A stretch of DNA of 64,000 nt from Acorus gramineus (GCA_030737835.1 CM060854.1:6706860-6770859); one strand, 5' to 3'; counted from the first letter of the stretch, positions 35,601 to 47,788 are shown. Notes: a model not told the origin generated them from the sequence alone. Made by a program: numbers and translations.

Positions 35601-38600
35601 CTTTGTTTTATTGAGGAGAACCCACATTTAAGTTTACATGTACCACCTCTCACAACACATTTAACCTCCCCCAACCAAACACAGAGAATAGAGAATCCCT
35701 GTATCTCCCACAGCACATTTAATTTTACATGTACCACCTCTCACTACGCATTTAACCTCCCCCAACCACACACAGAGAAATAAAGAATCCCAGTATCTCC
35801 CACAGCACATTTAAGTTTACATGTACCACTTCTCACAACACATTTAACTTCCTCCAACCACACACACAGAAATAAATAATCCCTGTATCTCCCACAGCAC
35901 ATCTAATTTTACATGTACCATCTTTCACAACACATTTAACTTTACATTTAACCTCCCCCAACCAGTACCACACACAGAGAAATATAAGAACACTTGTATG
36001 GGTGAAAGTCTTCTCAAGATTCAATGGGAGTAAAAAAAGAAAATAAAATAAAATTGTTTGGTAGTTTATTTTATCATTTTGTTGAATATTGAATTTAAAG
36101 AAGAAATAGAGTAGCTAGTAGATAAAAAGATAGATCAAAACAAACTTAGGTGGGACAACGTGGATTGCGTGATTAATAGAATGGAATAATAGAGAATGTT
36201 TCGTGTAGATGAGTCTAATTTTTTAAAATTAAAGATTTGTTGTTGTGTTTATATAATTGTTTATGAGAAGGATCCATCGAGAAAAAAAATATTATTAGAT
36301 GGAATACCTTCTTGTTTATACAAGTTTTTAAGGGGTACCATATCATATCCCTTAGAACCGGGTATTTGACAACTTCAAAATGATATGCCAATTTTTAAAA
36401 CAAAGCAGCCTTAAGGTAAGACCTACGAAGGCACAATAGTTTAAATTTTTGGGTGATTGCTAATTCATTAATCAACAGGGAGTAGGCTCATACCATTAAT
36501 ATTCAACAAGACAATGGGCATTCCCTTATTTTTAGCAATAAAATTGAGGTTGAATGCCTTCCATTTCATCAAAAAAAAAAAAGACAAGTCAACAAAATTC
36601 ACACCTTGTATGTTTGGCAGCTGTCAAAAAATCTCAGGCATATATCACTTGCACGACTCTCGCTAATCACTGAAAATGCACGATGCTTCCCTGGTCCAAG
36701 GCTGCCCCTGCCAGAAAATAGGCCCATGCCAAATGCCACAGCACTTGCTGATGCTCGAGGAACCTAGTTGTCAATAGAAGATGTTTAATAGAAATATAAC
36801 AAAGACTTTTAAATTTCAAATTACATTGGAATTAAATTCATCTTTCTGTAATTTGATGCAGAAATTAGTCAAAATCCTGAAAATATAGAAAATCCAAGAT
36901 GGAATTCCACCCACATCTGAAAGTTTTCATATTTTATGTTACCAAAGTGTATTACTAATATAATCACCCTGCCTAAAGAAGGAAAAAAAATCAAGCAAAG
37001 GATAAATAGATAAATGTTCAACTGACCTGGGTTGCTCTCATAGTGTATATGTCAGGATGATATTCTGCATTGAATAACTCAGGAAATCTATCCCTGACTC
37101 TGATTCCAAGGTCATACAACTCATCTTCTCCCTTAGCAATAAGCTCCCCACCTTTTAGTCTCCCTTTCCAAGGAGACTTCCATCCCCACAACCAACCAGG
37201 AATTCTCTGCAAAGATGCATCGCTTCCCTGTGCTTCATGTCTTGCATCACTTACGAGGGATTCCAATCTAATGGCCAATTGATCTAACTCCTTAATGCGT
37301 TTCTTGGTAGGAGCACGAGTCCCATGCCTCGCCTGAAAATACACATGAGTTTTTTTACATTGTACAATTGTCCCACCTTAACCATAATCCTCAATAATCA
37401 AAATAATAAACAAGCATCATGAGATAAATATGTCTTAAGCTTCTTTTCTAAATAGTGCATGCTCCCAAAAATGCACTTATGAATTGAAAGAAGGAAAAGG
37501 TAAGTGCTGCAAAAATTTGAATGACAGCATCAATTAACATTGTGATGTTGTTTTCAATCATTCATAAACAGGCTTTCTTCAAGTGTCTATACACCTGCTT
37601 ATGCAGGCAGTGTAGGTTAGAAATGAAATTCTTTTAAAGTAAACTATCTAAAATACAACACAAGCTTCATTTGCTGTGTGCGCAACATAATTAAGCTCAT
37701 AATGAGGGAGTCGTGTATAATCTTGCATACAAAAACAGAAGTAGGTAAAAAAAAACCAAGCAACATCATGAAATAAAATACATTCCGATCACCACTTAAT
37801 TAAACATAAAAGGTCATTGCAAGACCATAGTTAAGATCATCATAAAACCATAACTTAAAAAAGGAAATTACCACAAGATTTAAATGGACCACGCGACATT
37901 CATCTGGAATCTTAGATGCTTCAAAACCATCATTGATGGCAACCCTTGCAGCACTATATCTGCCAAGACAAAGATCACAATTATTAACAATCATATAAAC
38001 TGTATTACAAAAATCCAACTATAAAAGCTGAAATATCAGGGGCATCCTTATACATCAAAGAAAATCCTTCAATCATAATTACCTTCAAATTAATTATCTT
38101 CTTTGGAAATAAAATCTTTTCAAATTAATTCCACGTGATCACTAAAAGTCAGAAATTTTTTATAAACACGAGTTCATCGTTTCTGAGCGATGTAGTATTT
38201 TTATGCAGATGTATTGAAAAGTGTAACTCCCAACATTGTATTCTTTTCTTTCAAAACCAGGTAAAAAAATAGGTGATCATCAAAGCAAGAACTACCTGAA
38301 AAATTAAATTTAGAAAACTATCCTCAATAGACCAATGATATAAACTTACAGTTCTAACATTAAAAAACAACCCCCAAATCAGGAATTCTTGTTTAAATAT
38401 TAAAAGTTTTCAATGCAAAAGAACAGATTCTTCATATCCCCTTCGATTTCTTCCACAGATTCAAATACACCACATTTGCAATTCAAAAATGAAAACCCAG
38501 TACCCAACGATCCTTCAATCCCAAAAACCACACAAAACATAAATAAAATAACAAGTCTTGAACAAATATAAAAAAAAAACATAAATACGCATCTGGGAAA

Positions 38601-38779
38601 CAAAAAAAAACTACTGATCAGCAAAACAGAACAAATATCAAAACACACACAGAGAGATAGAGAGACCTTGAGACGGTGGAGAGGTGACAGCGGACGTCGA
38701 ATGATTCCTCCGCGTAAGAAGGAGAGATGACCGGGCCCAATAAGAACAGTAGGAAAAACAGAGCGCCTTCGATCGCCAT
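29680..38779 (-). CDS. Multiple inositol polyphosphate phosphatase (histidine acid phosphatase)
   Basis: MINPP-type histidine phosphatase, which removes phosphates from phytate and other inositol polyphosphates; plant members have phytase activity. Eleven exons in transcript order: 38667-38779, 37872-37959, 37027-37332, 36605-36763, 33694-33834, 33487-33543, 32580-32718, 31173-31277, 30726-30928, 30147-30188 and 29680-29871. All are GT-AG and in phase, totalling 514 residues, normal for the family. An N-terminal signal peptide (residues 1-23, ending SYA) indicates the secretory route. Catalytic RHGTRAPT lies at residues 69-76, and the MINPP-specific proton-donor motif HAE at 351-353. Cys-containing GCGNTDFCP is encoded by a 42-nt exon. 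The C-terminus ends HKVDL, which is not a standard KDEL/HDEL retrieval signal. Introns hold a foldback element and a minisatellite. The family is certain; the preferred substrate is inferred. Confidence 0.93.
35221..35452. mobile_element. Foldback MITE in phosphatase intron 4
   Basis: Two ~95-bp arms (TAGGTAATTGGATGAGG ... and ... CTCACCCAATTACCTA) are inverted copies around a ~40-bp centre. A third, more diverged copy of one arm lies directly before it (about 35,087-35,213), so the orientation alternates forward, reverse, forward. No coding capacity. RNA from either strand would form a long hairpin. Confidence 0.75.
35624..35985. repeat. 91-92-bp minisatellite, about four units, phosphatase intron 4
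   Basis: Units beginning ACATTTAAGTTTACATGTAC start at 35,624, 35,715, 35,807 and 35,899, with a few substitutions each. The last unit has a small internal rearrangement. Pyrimidine-rich on the + strand. Confidence 0.85.
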
Positions 38780-38877
38780 TGTTGTTGCTCGGCTTGCTTC
38801 GATCGGTTTCGATAGAGAGAAAGAGAGAAAAAGCAGACCCTTTATTTATTTTTTATTTTCTATATTTTTCCAGATCT

Positions 38878-38885
38878 CCACGTGG
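38878..38885. promoter_or_regulatory. G-box (CCACGTGG) upstream of the phosphatase gene
   Basis: Palindromic CACGTG core about 100 bp before the start codon, in the likely promoter. G-boxes bind bZIP and bHLH factors. No expression evidence exists here, so the role is inferred. Confidence 0.4.
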
Positions 38886-38934
38886 CCATTAATTTTTTTT
38901 TGTTACTAACGGTCCGATTGCAATATTGGTTTAC

Positions 38935-39420
38935 ACGTGTACTTCCTAAATCGGGCGCCATTTACCGACCCAGATCCGACCCGCCCGGACACCCGATTAC
39001 ATATGTAATTTATCCGACCCGATATGGATTCGAACATAAAATCGGATCAGGTTTGGGTCTTATAGACCAGAGGCCCGATTGTTTTATCTATAAACTCATA
39101 TGGTTATCAGGCTATTAGTTGACTCATAAATTTTTATCCCACTTACCAAGTTCTAATCCATAACATTTTAGCTCTATGTGTTGGAGTTAATTTGTATTAA
39201 AAGCTTTTAGTGTTTAAGTTTATATATTTCTATGCTATGAATTCTAAAAATTATGTTTGATTTTTAATTTATAAATTGTTTTGTAAAAATGTTTTTCTTC
39301 TTTTATTAGCTATTTTCCGGTCCAAGTCTTATGGACCTCAGATCCAACTGTATTATATCTATAAACTCATGTGGTTATTAGGTTATTATTTAACCCATAA
39401 ACACGTCCAGCATTAACTAA
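38935..39420. mobile_element. Degenerate relative of the 880-bp hAT element
   Basis: Contains ACCCGATTACATATGTAAT and CCGACCCGATATGG blocks that match 22,185-22,225, then a stretch aligned with 22,310-22,400. A second diverged copy of its AACTCATATGGTTAT part follows at about 39,320-39,400. Termini are not preserved. It lies just upstream of the phosphatase promoter. Confidence 0.6.
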
Positions 39421-39985
39421 TTTTATTAGAGTTCAAATCTTTTTATGTGACAATGGCATAAAATCTTTATATTAACTAATAAGTAAGTGTCATGTAAATG
39501 GTTCAAAAAAAACTTAAGTTTGTACGCACTAGTATTTTTTTTATAAATAACATTAAAATGATAGTATTTTCATAAATTATTTTTTTTATAAATAACGCAC
39601 CACCCTTGATCCGTGAAAACTCAAGATTTGTATTCTTGTTACAGCTGTCAGAATGAAAATTCATGATGTTTCTCCTGAAACTCTCCGATTCAAATTCAAA
39701 GCATACACTTATTCCAGCCATCCTCATTTTATCTCAAACTGTGCATACAATCCAATTTCCATTTATCTCTATTTCTTATTTTAATTTTAGCAAATATAAA
39801 TATGAACAAAATAAATGAATTTTTTTATCTTTAAAATTAGAACAATTTATCTTTAAAACATTAACTCGTTCTCATACATAAATCATCCAGCTTTCAGTCA
39901 TGTTAAGGTTTTTATTGCTTTCATATCGATTGATTTGATTGTTTTTTCTTACCTCATGTTGTGTGTTTAGATGTCATGAGGTATC
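39421..39985. other. Intergenic; no gene seen
   Basis: AT-rich with several T-runs. I see no coding or repeat structure that I can support. Confidence 0.4.
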
Positions 39986-41055
39986 TATGGCCAGTCTTGA
40001 AATTTAAAAATTTGGGTGGGGCCTTAGACGATTTTTTAAATGGGTCCTATCACAAAGAGAAAAAAAATCTATCTTGTTTAAATATGACTAAATAAATTGT
40101 CATTTTTCATTGATTAATTAGAAAAATATAAAAGATAAATACATGTTCTCATCAGCTTTATTTCACGACTCAACTTACATATGATTATTTAAAAAATAGG
40201 TTGCACCTTAAGGACTATGTTTATTTTGTTCGTCCCCAAAATGAGTGGGTGACCAAAATGAGTGGGTGATTTGCTTTCTTCTAATTAGGAATTTTTAATT
40301 TGTCATTTCAAAAATGAGATTTTTATGTCTAACTATTTAATTTTATCTCTGATTAGCAAGAATATGTGAATCTAATTATAGAAAACATATATCCAAGGAA
40401 AAAATAAACAAAATTAAAATTAAAAAATAACTTTTTAATTTCATCTCTGATTAACAAGAATATGTGAATCTATTTATAGAAAAACATATATCTAAGGAAA
40501 AAATAAACAAAACTAAAATTCAAAAAGAGGCTATGTACCTTATAATGGAGATCAATTTGTTATAAAACCTTTAAATTTTGATTTTTTTACTTTTGGGATG
40601 GTTGGAAAATTGAAACTTGAAAGTGAGAGGGAGGAAGAGATTATGAGAGGAAGGGAGGAATTGAAAAACCCTAAAAGGGTGAGGCAAAAAAAACTCTATG
40701 CTATATAGGTGACTATTGACATTCCAAAATGAGATTTTAAAATTTTAGTCATGTTTATTCATAATCATTGGATGGTAGGAATTGATTGCATTTATTCTTT
40801 CCATTTGGGGTATTGGATTTTCTTTTTCGGATGGTTGAGATTGTTGGATCTATGGCATTATTTCTTTTCAATTGGGCCTTGAATTGATTGCATTTTTTGT
40901 TTCATTGGATGAGGCTTTAGATGGGTTAACATACCTATATTTTGTAGTGGGCCAATGGAGGCCCATAAACAAAAGTGACACTTGTGGCAACTGGAGGCCT
41001 AACCTGGGGTGGGGCCTTAGGCAGCTGCCTCATAGCCGACCCATGGCCCGGCCTG
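39986..41055. mobile_element. Probable decayed non-autonomous hAT element
   Basis: Left end TATGGCCAGTCTTGA and right end CCATGGCCCGGCCTG resemble GGCCGGCCC-type hAT termini. An 8-bp near-duplication, GAGGTATC (39,978-39,985) and GAGGTACC (41,056-41,063), flanks it with one mismatch. GTGGGGCCTTAG occurs near both ends in direct orientation. Inside, two ~70-bp direct repeats occur near 40,380-40,520. No transposase is visible. Confidence 0.5.
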
Positions 41056-41063
41056 GAGGTACC

Positions 41064-43060
41064 ATGTGTTTTATTTATTTATTTATTTCATGGTTTCTCT
41101 GTCAAAGTAATTGTGGCAATGTAAATGTTTGATAGCCGCATTTTAAGGCATTAGTCTTGTGTGATATTTATTTGTATGTAATGTTATGCCTTGGTCTTTT
41201 GTTGGGCATGAATGACATTAAGAGCTGATTATGTGGAGCTGAACGATGTTACACTCTGTCTCTTTTACAATAACAAATGCAGTCTTGTTAGTTCCCTCCA
41301 CACTGTAATAAAATATATATATCGTTGAATTTATTTTACATTTTATATATAAATGAAAATGAGCACATTCAATTAATTGGAGTATATATATTTTAGCTTT
41401 TATAATGTACATATCTTACATAGCATTCAACTGTTGAGGCCTAGAGTTCTATTTAGGACACGAAACCCTTCTCGCTGCCGGTCATTGCCTTCCCTTTTTC
41501 GAATGTAGAACCACCTACCAAGGCCTATTTGATGACTGACTAGGGTGGTCCTACAATGCAACAGCATTTTGCTCTTCTCCCTTCTCCTCGAACTCATTCC
41601 TTTTGCTCTCTGCTGCTGTCATTACTTTCTTTTAACATTTTAAATTTGATCTCTTGGCTTTAAAATTAAAATAATGAGTTAAATAAAAGGATAATATGTT
41701 AACATGATTTATGTTTCTTAATCGTCCGATTGATAGGATTCTTGATCGAATGGTTATTAATCATTCTCTTGCATTTAAAAAAATATAATAAAGACAAAAC
41801 TATATCTAAAAGTTTTAGAGTGATTACGCAGTTACTCTTTTTTTTTTTTTTTTAACAAATGAGAAATATAACACGTCATTCTATCACTTTTGATAAATGT
41901 GATATCTAAACATAAAAGTTATCATTTTTTCATTGGTCTGTTTAGATTTTTTTTAAAGCAAAATAGTACTGTAGATAACATGTCTCTAGCTGTCTTTCAT
42001 CAAACATTGGCCTATATAAAGACATCAAAACCTCCATAATTTTTCAATCAAGTATTCATTTTTCTTCCTTACTCTTATCTCTCCCACGTCTCCCTCTACC
42101 GTTCATTTTTCAATCTAGCAAAGTTAGCCTTCCATCTATTATGTTATCATGTAAGAGTTTATTTACTTGATGTGGTTTTGTATGCTATGATGCAACAGTT
42201 TGTTTGATGTGAATTTTTGAAACTGACATTTGTTTTGATGAAATTGGCATTTGTTGTGTAAGTGTGTGTGTCACTTAATTAGTATAAATAAATTTAATCA
42301 CTTATAATGGTGGAAACTGTGCGCTTGTGGTGGCGGTGGATATTCTCCACGGTGAACCAGTGATTGAGCTTCCCAAAGTATGTGGAAAGGGTGTAGAGGG
42401 AACTCCGTTTACTTCACTGATGACATGCAAAATCCTAGCACTTTAGGCCGTGATTCGGGAGTTTTCCATTTGGACGACGGGACTCAAGAATTAGTATTTT
42501 GAGGATCATGTTATGGAGCTCACATTTTCCTTATCCTTTATGGTATTTTAATCCACATAGAATTGTCATAAAAAGAGGTCAGTATTTGCAAACGTGTGTT
42601 TTTGTGTTGATCTCATTGGCACTTGTCTGTGTATATATGTGGAAGTGGAGGCGGTCATTGCTGTAATTTTTCTCACTGTCTGAGGCAAGTAGTCAGGGCC
42701 ATAGGTTGTTGTAATCCTGTCAAAATAATGTGTGGTTGCACCATTGATAATCCATTGATATTTTCATATATCAGCAATAAAAGTCCATTCAGTCACCATA
42801 TATGTTCAATCACCATACCAGCAATAAAACTCAATAAGACTAGAAACTTTTGAATTTAATTTAAAATGAACGTCTGGTTTATGAGCTCCACTCTGCCATT
42901 AATTCATGATAGCAGTCATTCTATTTTATCATTTCGGTTTTCTCCCACTTTTCTTAGTTAGGAATGACTGCTTATGTTAATGTAATGCTGTATATACTTT
43001 GTTTGTAAACTTCAAATATTATATGTTTTAATTTTATCATCATTAATTCATTTTCTTAAT
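41064..43060. other. Intergenic; possible Helitron body
   Basis: No convincing coding region. Includes long T/A runs (for example 41,839-41,854) and moderately GC-rich stretches around 41,450-41,600 and 42,300-42,480 that I cannot assign. If the terminus at 43,097 is genuine, part of this belongs to a non-autonomous Helitron whose 5' end I could not place. Confidence 0.35.
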
Positions 43061-43097
43061 ATCGTATCACGTTGCAAGGCACGTGCATCAAAACTAG
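43061..43097 (+). mobile_element. Candidate Helitron 3' terminus
   Basis: CACGT (43,068-43,072) pairs with ACGTG (43,081-43,085) to give a short hairpin. Eight bases later comes CTAG (43,094-43,097) followed by T. Helitrons end in a hairpin plus CTRR and insert before T. The hairpin is short and no 5' TC end was established, so this is tentative. Confidence 0.35.
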
Positions 43098-43753
43098 TAC
43101 TATATTATTGTCTAGCTTTGTATATGATCAAAAATATTGAGAATCTTTGTTATTAAACATAGTTTTTTATTCTCAAAAAGTGATTTAAATAGAGACTAAT
43201 AATAATAATAAAAATAAGAGCATCAATTATATCTCTCCTCTTTTATGTTATCAAACATTTTTAGGGATAACATTAGTACTATTAAAAATTGTATAGCCTA
43301 GAGTAAAGGCCAACAATGGATATATAATTAATAGTAGTTTAAGTAAAAGATTAACATGTTACATTTTTAAAAAGAAAAATGAGATAAATTTGTAGGTATT
43401 ATAGTATTCTATACCATATAGAATACTTGGTGTTTCCAAAGATTGATCTTAAATGGCTTGGTAGATTCATATATATTGAAACCTGTCCTTCGTGCCCCAT
43501 GACATATAACGAAAGCTTTCTTTTTTTTTTTTCGAGGAAACTTTGGCCTAAATTTATTCAACAGATGAAGACATCAGGTACAAGAGTTTAGTCTTTTCAC
43601 CTGAAGAGTGAGAGATTGAGTGTGATTTTGTACATTCAGCAACAAATTAATGCGGTGCTCTCTGTTATATAATTTCTATGAGAAAACTCTTGTGATTGCA
43701 AAATTGATTCCGTAAAAATCTGGGTTTTAAAATAGGATTTTGTAGGAAACTCA

Positions 43754-44127
43754 CCTCCTCTAGCTTTTAAAAATTGCAGTTTTTAGACACTATTTATCTG
43801 TAATCTGTGTACATGAAGCTTCTACAATAAAACTATTTGATTGAACAATTACAAAAGCAGTTTTCTGTAATCGCAAACGCTGCACAATCGTGCAACCAAA
43901 CGCACCAACTTGATAATTAGATATTTGTCAATAAGTTGTACCTCCCTCAGCTTTTGAAAATTGTAGCTTTTAGATACTATTTGTCTAAAATATGTCTGTA
44001 GGAAGCTTCTATAGTAAAACTATTTGGTTGCACAATTGCAGAAGCAGATTCCTGCAATCGCAAACGCCGCGCAATCGCGTAACCAAACGCACCAACTTAA
44101 TAATTGGATATTTTTCAATAAGTTGTA
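43754..44127. repeat. 187-bp tandem duplication
   Basis: Unit 1 is 43,754-43,940 and unit 2 is 43,941-44,127, both 187 bp, alike in order and content with scattered substitutions. Each holds GTAATCGCAAACGC/GCAATCGCAAACGC and AACCAAACGCACCAACTT and ends in AATAAGTTGTA. No coding capacity. Confidence 0.8.
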
Positions 44128-44835
44128 TGTAGTGGATTATTCTATCAAATAGCAACCATCAAAGTGGTGGTATGAATAAACCAACATAACATCAAATTAA
44201 ATCTCACCACCTTGCCTCGATTCATTTAATCCTAACCCTCTTTCATACTTTCATCTCCTGGACTGTTTATCTCAACTTTCAAAAGATAACAATTGAAGAA
44301 GTATAGGTGTCTGGGCTTGGGATGAGATGGTATTTACCATTTAGAATGGAAGTAATGGCTCTATTATACCTACACTCAGGAGGCTGATATTCCACCCTGG
44401 TATCAATTCAACCAGAATAATATTTGTTTGGAATACTGATATTCAGATCAGAGAAATAGTAACAGGGAATAATGTGTTTCATAAGAGAACCTCATTTAGA
44501 AAGCCCCTATTCCAAAAGCTAATTTACTCATAAAATAAAGCACTATAAGGACATATATTCTAAAAGCCATCCCAGGTTTCTTTTTTAACCAAAACAAAAA
44601 ATCATCCATGGAAAGTCAGGCATTAACTTTAATGAAAAGTATTGTTCCTAAAATTCCATTTAATAAGATAAAACTTAACATGTACCCCCATCAACATCAT
44701 GCCAAATAAACAAAATAAATTCTAATTGGACATAAGTAGGTTAGTAAAGTTATGTCCTGGCTAAGTCCTTCTTATGTCGAGAAAAAAAGATTTAATCAGA
44801 ACGCACATCCTCACCTTACGAAACCCCGCAATCCT
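44128..44835. other. Intergenic, 3' side of the Ariadne-like gene
   Basis: AT-rich. Probably contains the 3' untranslated region and terminator of the minus-strand gene to the right. No gene seen. Confidence 0.4.
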
Positions 44836-46825
44836 TCACATTTCCAACCCCTTCTCCACCGCGCGAACAAGGTTCTCGAAGTGACTGCGGGTCACCCTCG
44901 TCAACTTCACGATCTCCTCGTGAAAATCAAGGAAACCTTCGCACCGCCCCTCCGCCTCCACCAACGCCCAAAGGTCCACCTCCACGAGCTTATGAAGCCT
45001 CTCCAATTCCGTTTCCGCCGCGCCTTGCAAGAATTCAAACAACCCCCTCTTCTTCTTCTTCTTCCCCTCCTCCTCCTCCTCCTCCTCATGCGCGAGGACG
45101 TAATACCCATACACATAGCTCCACTTGAGCACCCGCCGGCACTCGACGATCACCATCCAAGCATCCAACACAAACCCACAGTCCTGCACGTCCTGCCTCT
45201 CCCCGAGCCTTGCGAAATCCAACCGGGCTTTCGCCATCGACGCATCGTGCACGGACCACCTCTCGAAGTAATGCGCGTACCTCTCGAACGTGACCCTCGC
45301 GACCATCCACCGGCTTCTCGGGACGGCGCGCCGCCTCTGCCTCTCCTCAAACCCATTGCACGGGCCGCCATGCGCGGACCACTCGCGGAGACACAACCAG
45401 CAGAACTCGTGCGCGCACCACGGCCCGCGCGCGCACGCCACGCGCATGCACCCGTCGCGCTTCTTGACCGGCACCCCGCACTTCGGGCACGCTTTCGGAT
45501 TCAACGGCAACCACCACTCCACGTTCTGCGCCTCGTCGAGGTTCTTCGCCGCCCACATCGCGGCGGTCACACAGTCGACCGGGCGGTGCGCCTCCTCGCA
45601 GCAGTTCCAGCAGAAGCGGTGCGAGCACGCGCATGTGACTTCGAAGGGACCGTCATCATTGTTGTCATTGACGAATTCCACGGCGTACCTATAATAAATA
45701 TTCATTATGTGTCATATTCATATTGTACATGTACATCCATAAATCATTAGTGACATATACAAAAAAAAAAAAAAAAAAAAAATATAAAAATAATTAAACT
45801 ATTTTCTAGATAATTTAAACATCACTATGTATTAATGAATTTTATATGCATTTTGTATGGAAGATGTTCGATCAGAGTATTTTAACAAATATTTGATAAA
45901 GGACGGAATACTTTGTTACTACTATGCATACCGACAACCACCGGGCGCGGGGCACCACTTGATGTTCTTTTTGTTGTCAACGTATGATCGCGCGAGGTGG
46001 TCGTTGTCAACGCATGTGGCTTGGATGGCGGGGTTGTCGAGGTACCAGGAGTCGCAGACGGTTGTGAGGCACCAGTTGTGGTGGGAGAGAAGGGCGGCGG
46101 AGGCTTCGGGGGAGATGGAGAGGACGGCGGAGAGGGTGTGGATGTCGCGGTCTTGGCGCGCGCGTATGTCGGACTCGCTCAATATGGTGTAGTTTTTCTC
46201 TTGCGCGCGCGGACCGGACGAGTCGTGATCCGGTTCGCGCACGCAGAGATCGTGCTCGTCTTCGTCGTCATCGTTTTCATAGTCTGTCCTGTTCGTCATT
46301 GGCGTATCGTTGTTGATGATGGGTTGCTCCTCTTGTGGCCTGTTTTGATGAATCTTCAATTCCTCTAACATATTCAATTAAAAAAAACAATTACGGTGAA
46401 ATTGAAAATAATATTAATAAATCATATGATTTGTTAATAATAAATCTCCAATAACAAAACACACAAAAAAACCAATCCGATCTCTAAAGTACATAATCTC
46501 AACAAACTCTTTTTTTAAAAAAAAAATCGTTCACCCATATATTTTTTAATTAGATTTTGATATATATGATATATGAGATTGTTCTCTAACTTTTCCGAAT
46601 GATTATTATCGCCAAATTAACAAAGAAAACACAAAAATTAGAGGAGATTTTAAAAACATAAATAAACGAATAAATAAAAATTTTATGCGAATTGTTTAAT
46701 TATCTAGAATTAAAATTAGGTTATATTAGGGAAAAAGAAACATCAATAACAACATAAGAAATTGGGAGGAGACATTGGAAGGGATGGATGGAGAATACAT
46801 ACTTGATCATGTTCTCTTTCTCCAT
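44836..46825 (-). CDS. Ariadne-type RBR E3-like protein lacking RING1
   Basis: Ariadne RBR ubiquitin ligases take ubiquitin from an E2 bound at RING1 onto a RING2 cysteine. Exons: 46803-46825, 45932-46339 and 44836-45688, in phase, 427 residues; ARI5/7/8-group proteins have about 550-560. Present are an acidic N-terminus, a UBA-like segment (about residues 60-107: SESDIRARQ, SWYLD), IBR (from WCPAPGGC, 136-143, to HRPVDC, 178-183), RING2 (CPKC at 211-214, presumed catalytic Cys224 in DGC) and the C-terminal Ariadne helices (ECRRVLKWSYVYGYY, HFENLV). Missing is the whole RING1: residues ~108-124 join the UBA-like region directly to YVDN before IBR, inside one uninterrupted exon. Glu7 and Lys5 runs come from simple repeats in the Ariadne domain. 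Exon 1 is a 23-nt guess from splice phase; translation could instead start at 46,377. It may be a regulator, an inactive paralogue or a decaying gene. Confidence 0.82.
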
Positions 46826-46880
46826 TGTTGAATCTTCAAGAGACCGCGATGTTAGGGTTTGAAAGTATTAAAACGGAACC

Positions 46881-46890
46881 TCCTTTTATA
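46881..46890 (-). promoter_or_regulatory. TATA box of the Ariadne-like gene
   Basis: TATAAAAGGA on the minus strand, about 56 bp before the proposed start codon. A telo-box-like AAACCCTAA (about 46,853-46,861, minus) lies between it and the ATG. The position supports transcription starting shortly downstream and the short first exon. Confidence 0.6.
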
Positions 46891-47779
46891 TCGTGTAAAT
46901 TAAATGGAATTGGATTGGATTGAGATTCATCTTCATATAAATAACCAAAATAACATCTGTCCATTCAATCGACCAATGATGAGATGGATAATCAAATAAT
47001 CACTAAGAGATACAAGCAATCACTTTTTTGTCACCATTCAATTAAATAGATTTTCATTAAAATGTTCATGTCACTTGTGGGTAGATTGTGATTTCATCCT
47101 AAGTTTAAGAGGAAAGTAATCAAAATCTCATCAATTTTGAAATTACGAGAATCTTGAAGGAATTTATTTTTAATGCTCATTATGTCATCAATTAATAACA
47201 TAATAAAAAAAAATTATATCCAATTAAACAAAACCATGTAACATGCAATTTATTTAGGAGATTATTTTCATTTTATATTTAATTATAGATAGTGTTAATT
47301 TAATTTAATTTATTATTTCAATACTACTCCCTTTTACATTTGTCGTATACCAATACAGATAATACACACACATATGTTTATCACGATTCATGGAAGAGAT
47401 GTAGTCCACGTTTTTAACCATTTACCACCGTTTGAATAGATGAATAACTGTCATGTAACAAAATCACCTTATCCTTATTTATACTCACTTATGTCAGAAT
47501 AATTGTATACTCAAGAATAAATCATATTTTGTATCCAAACGAGGGCTTAATAACTAATAAGTATCTTGGAATAATATTTCATATAAATTATAATATATTG
47601 ATCCATTAAATAATTACACGATCACAAGATAGTAGAAATTCCAACAAAAACGTATATACACTTCCTGTTTTCTTTTATATTCATAACTCATTCGGGAAGT
47701 TAAATAATTCTTCAAAGATACTGCAACAAAAGATTAGCAAGCAGTCATTTAATACTAAGATCTCAAATCATAATCACTG
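46891..47779. other. Intergenic between two divergent genes
   Basis: AT-rich, shared upstream region of the Ariadne-like gene (minus) and the defensin-like gene (plus). The part 47,410-47,560 resembles the Tourist-like repeat family seen at 1-360 and 59,480-59,940, ending GTATCCAAACGAGGGCT. No gene seen. Confidence 0.45.
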
Positions 47780-47788
47780 TATATAAAA
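47780..47788 (+). promoter_or_regulatory. TATA box of the defensin-like gene
   Basis: TATATAAAA about 40-48 bp upstream of the start codon, implying a very short 5' leader. Confidence 0.65.

Noticed and set aside
44752-45750. Long open frame on the + strand (332 codons)
   Set aside because: It is the antisense of the GC-rich Ariadne-like exon 3. The minus strand has the conserved IBR, RING2 and Ariadne motifs, while the + frame is His/Pro/Arg-rich and matches nothing.
45997-46368. Gly/Val-rich + strand frame opposite the Ariadne-like exon 2
   Set aside because: Shadow of the coding strand; no family similarity, and codon pattern explained by the minus-strand gene.
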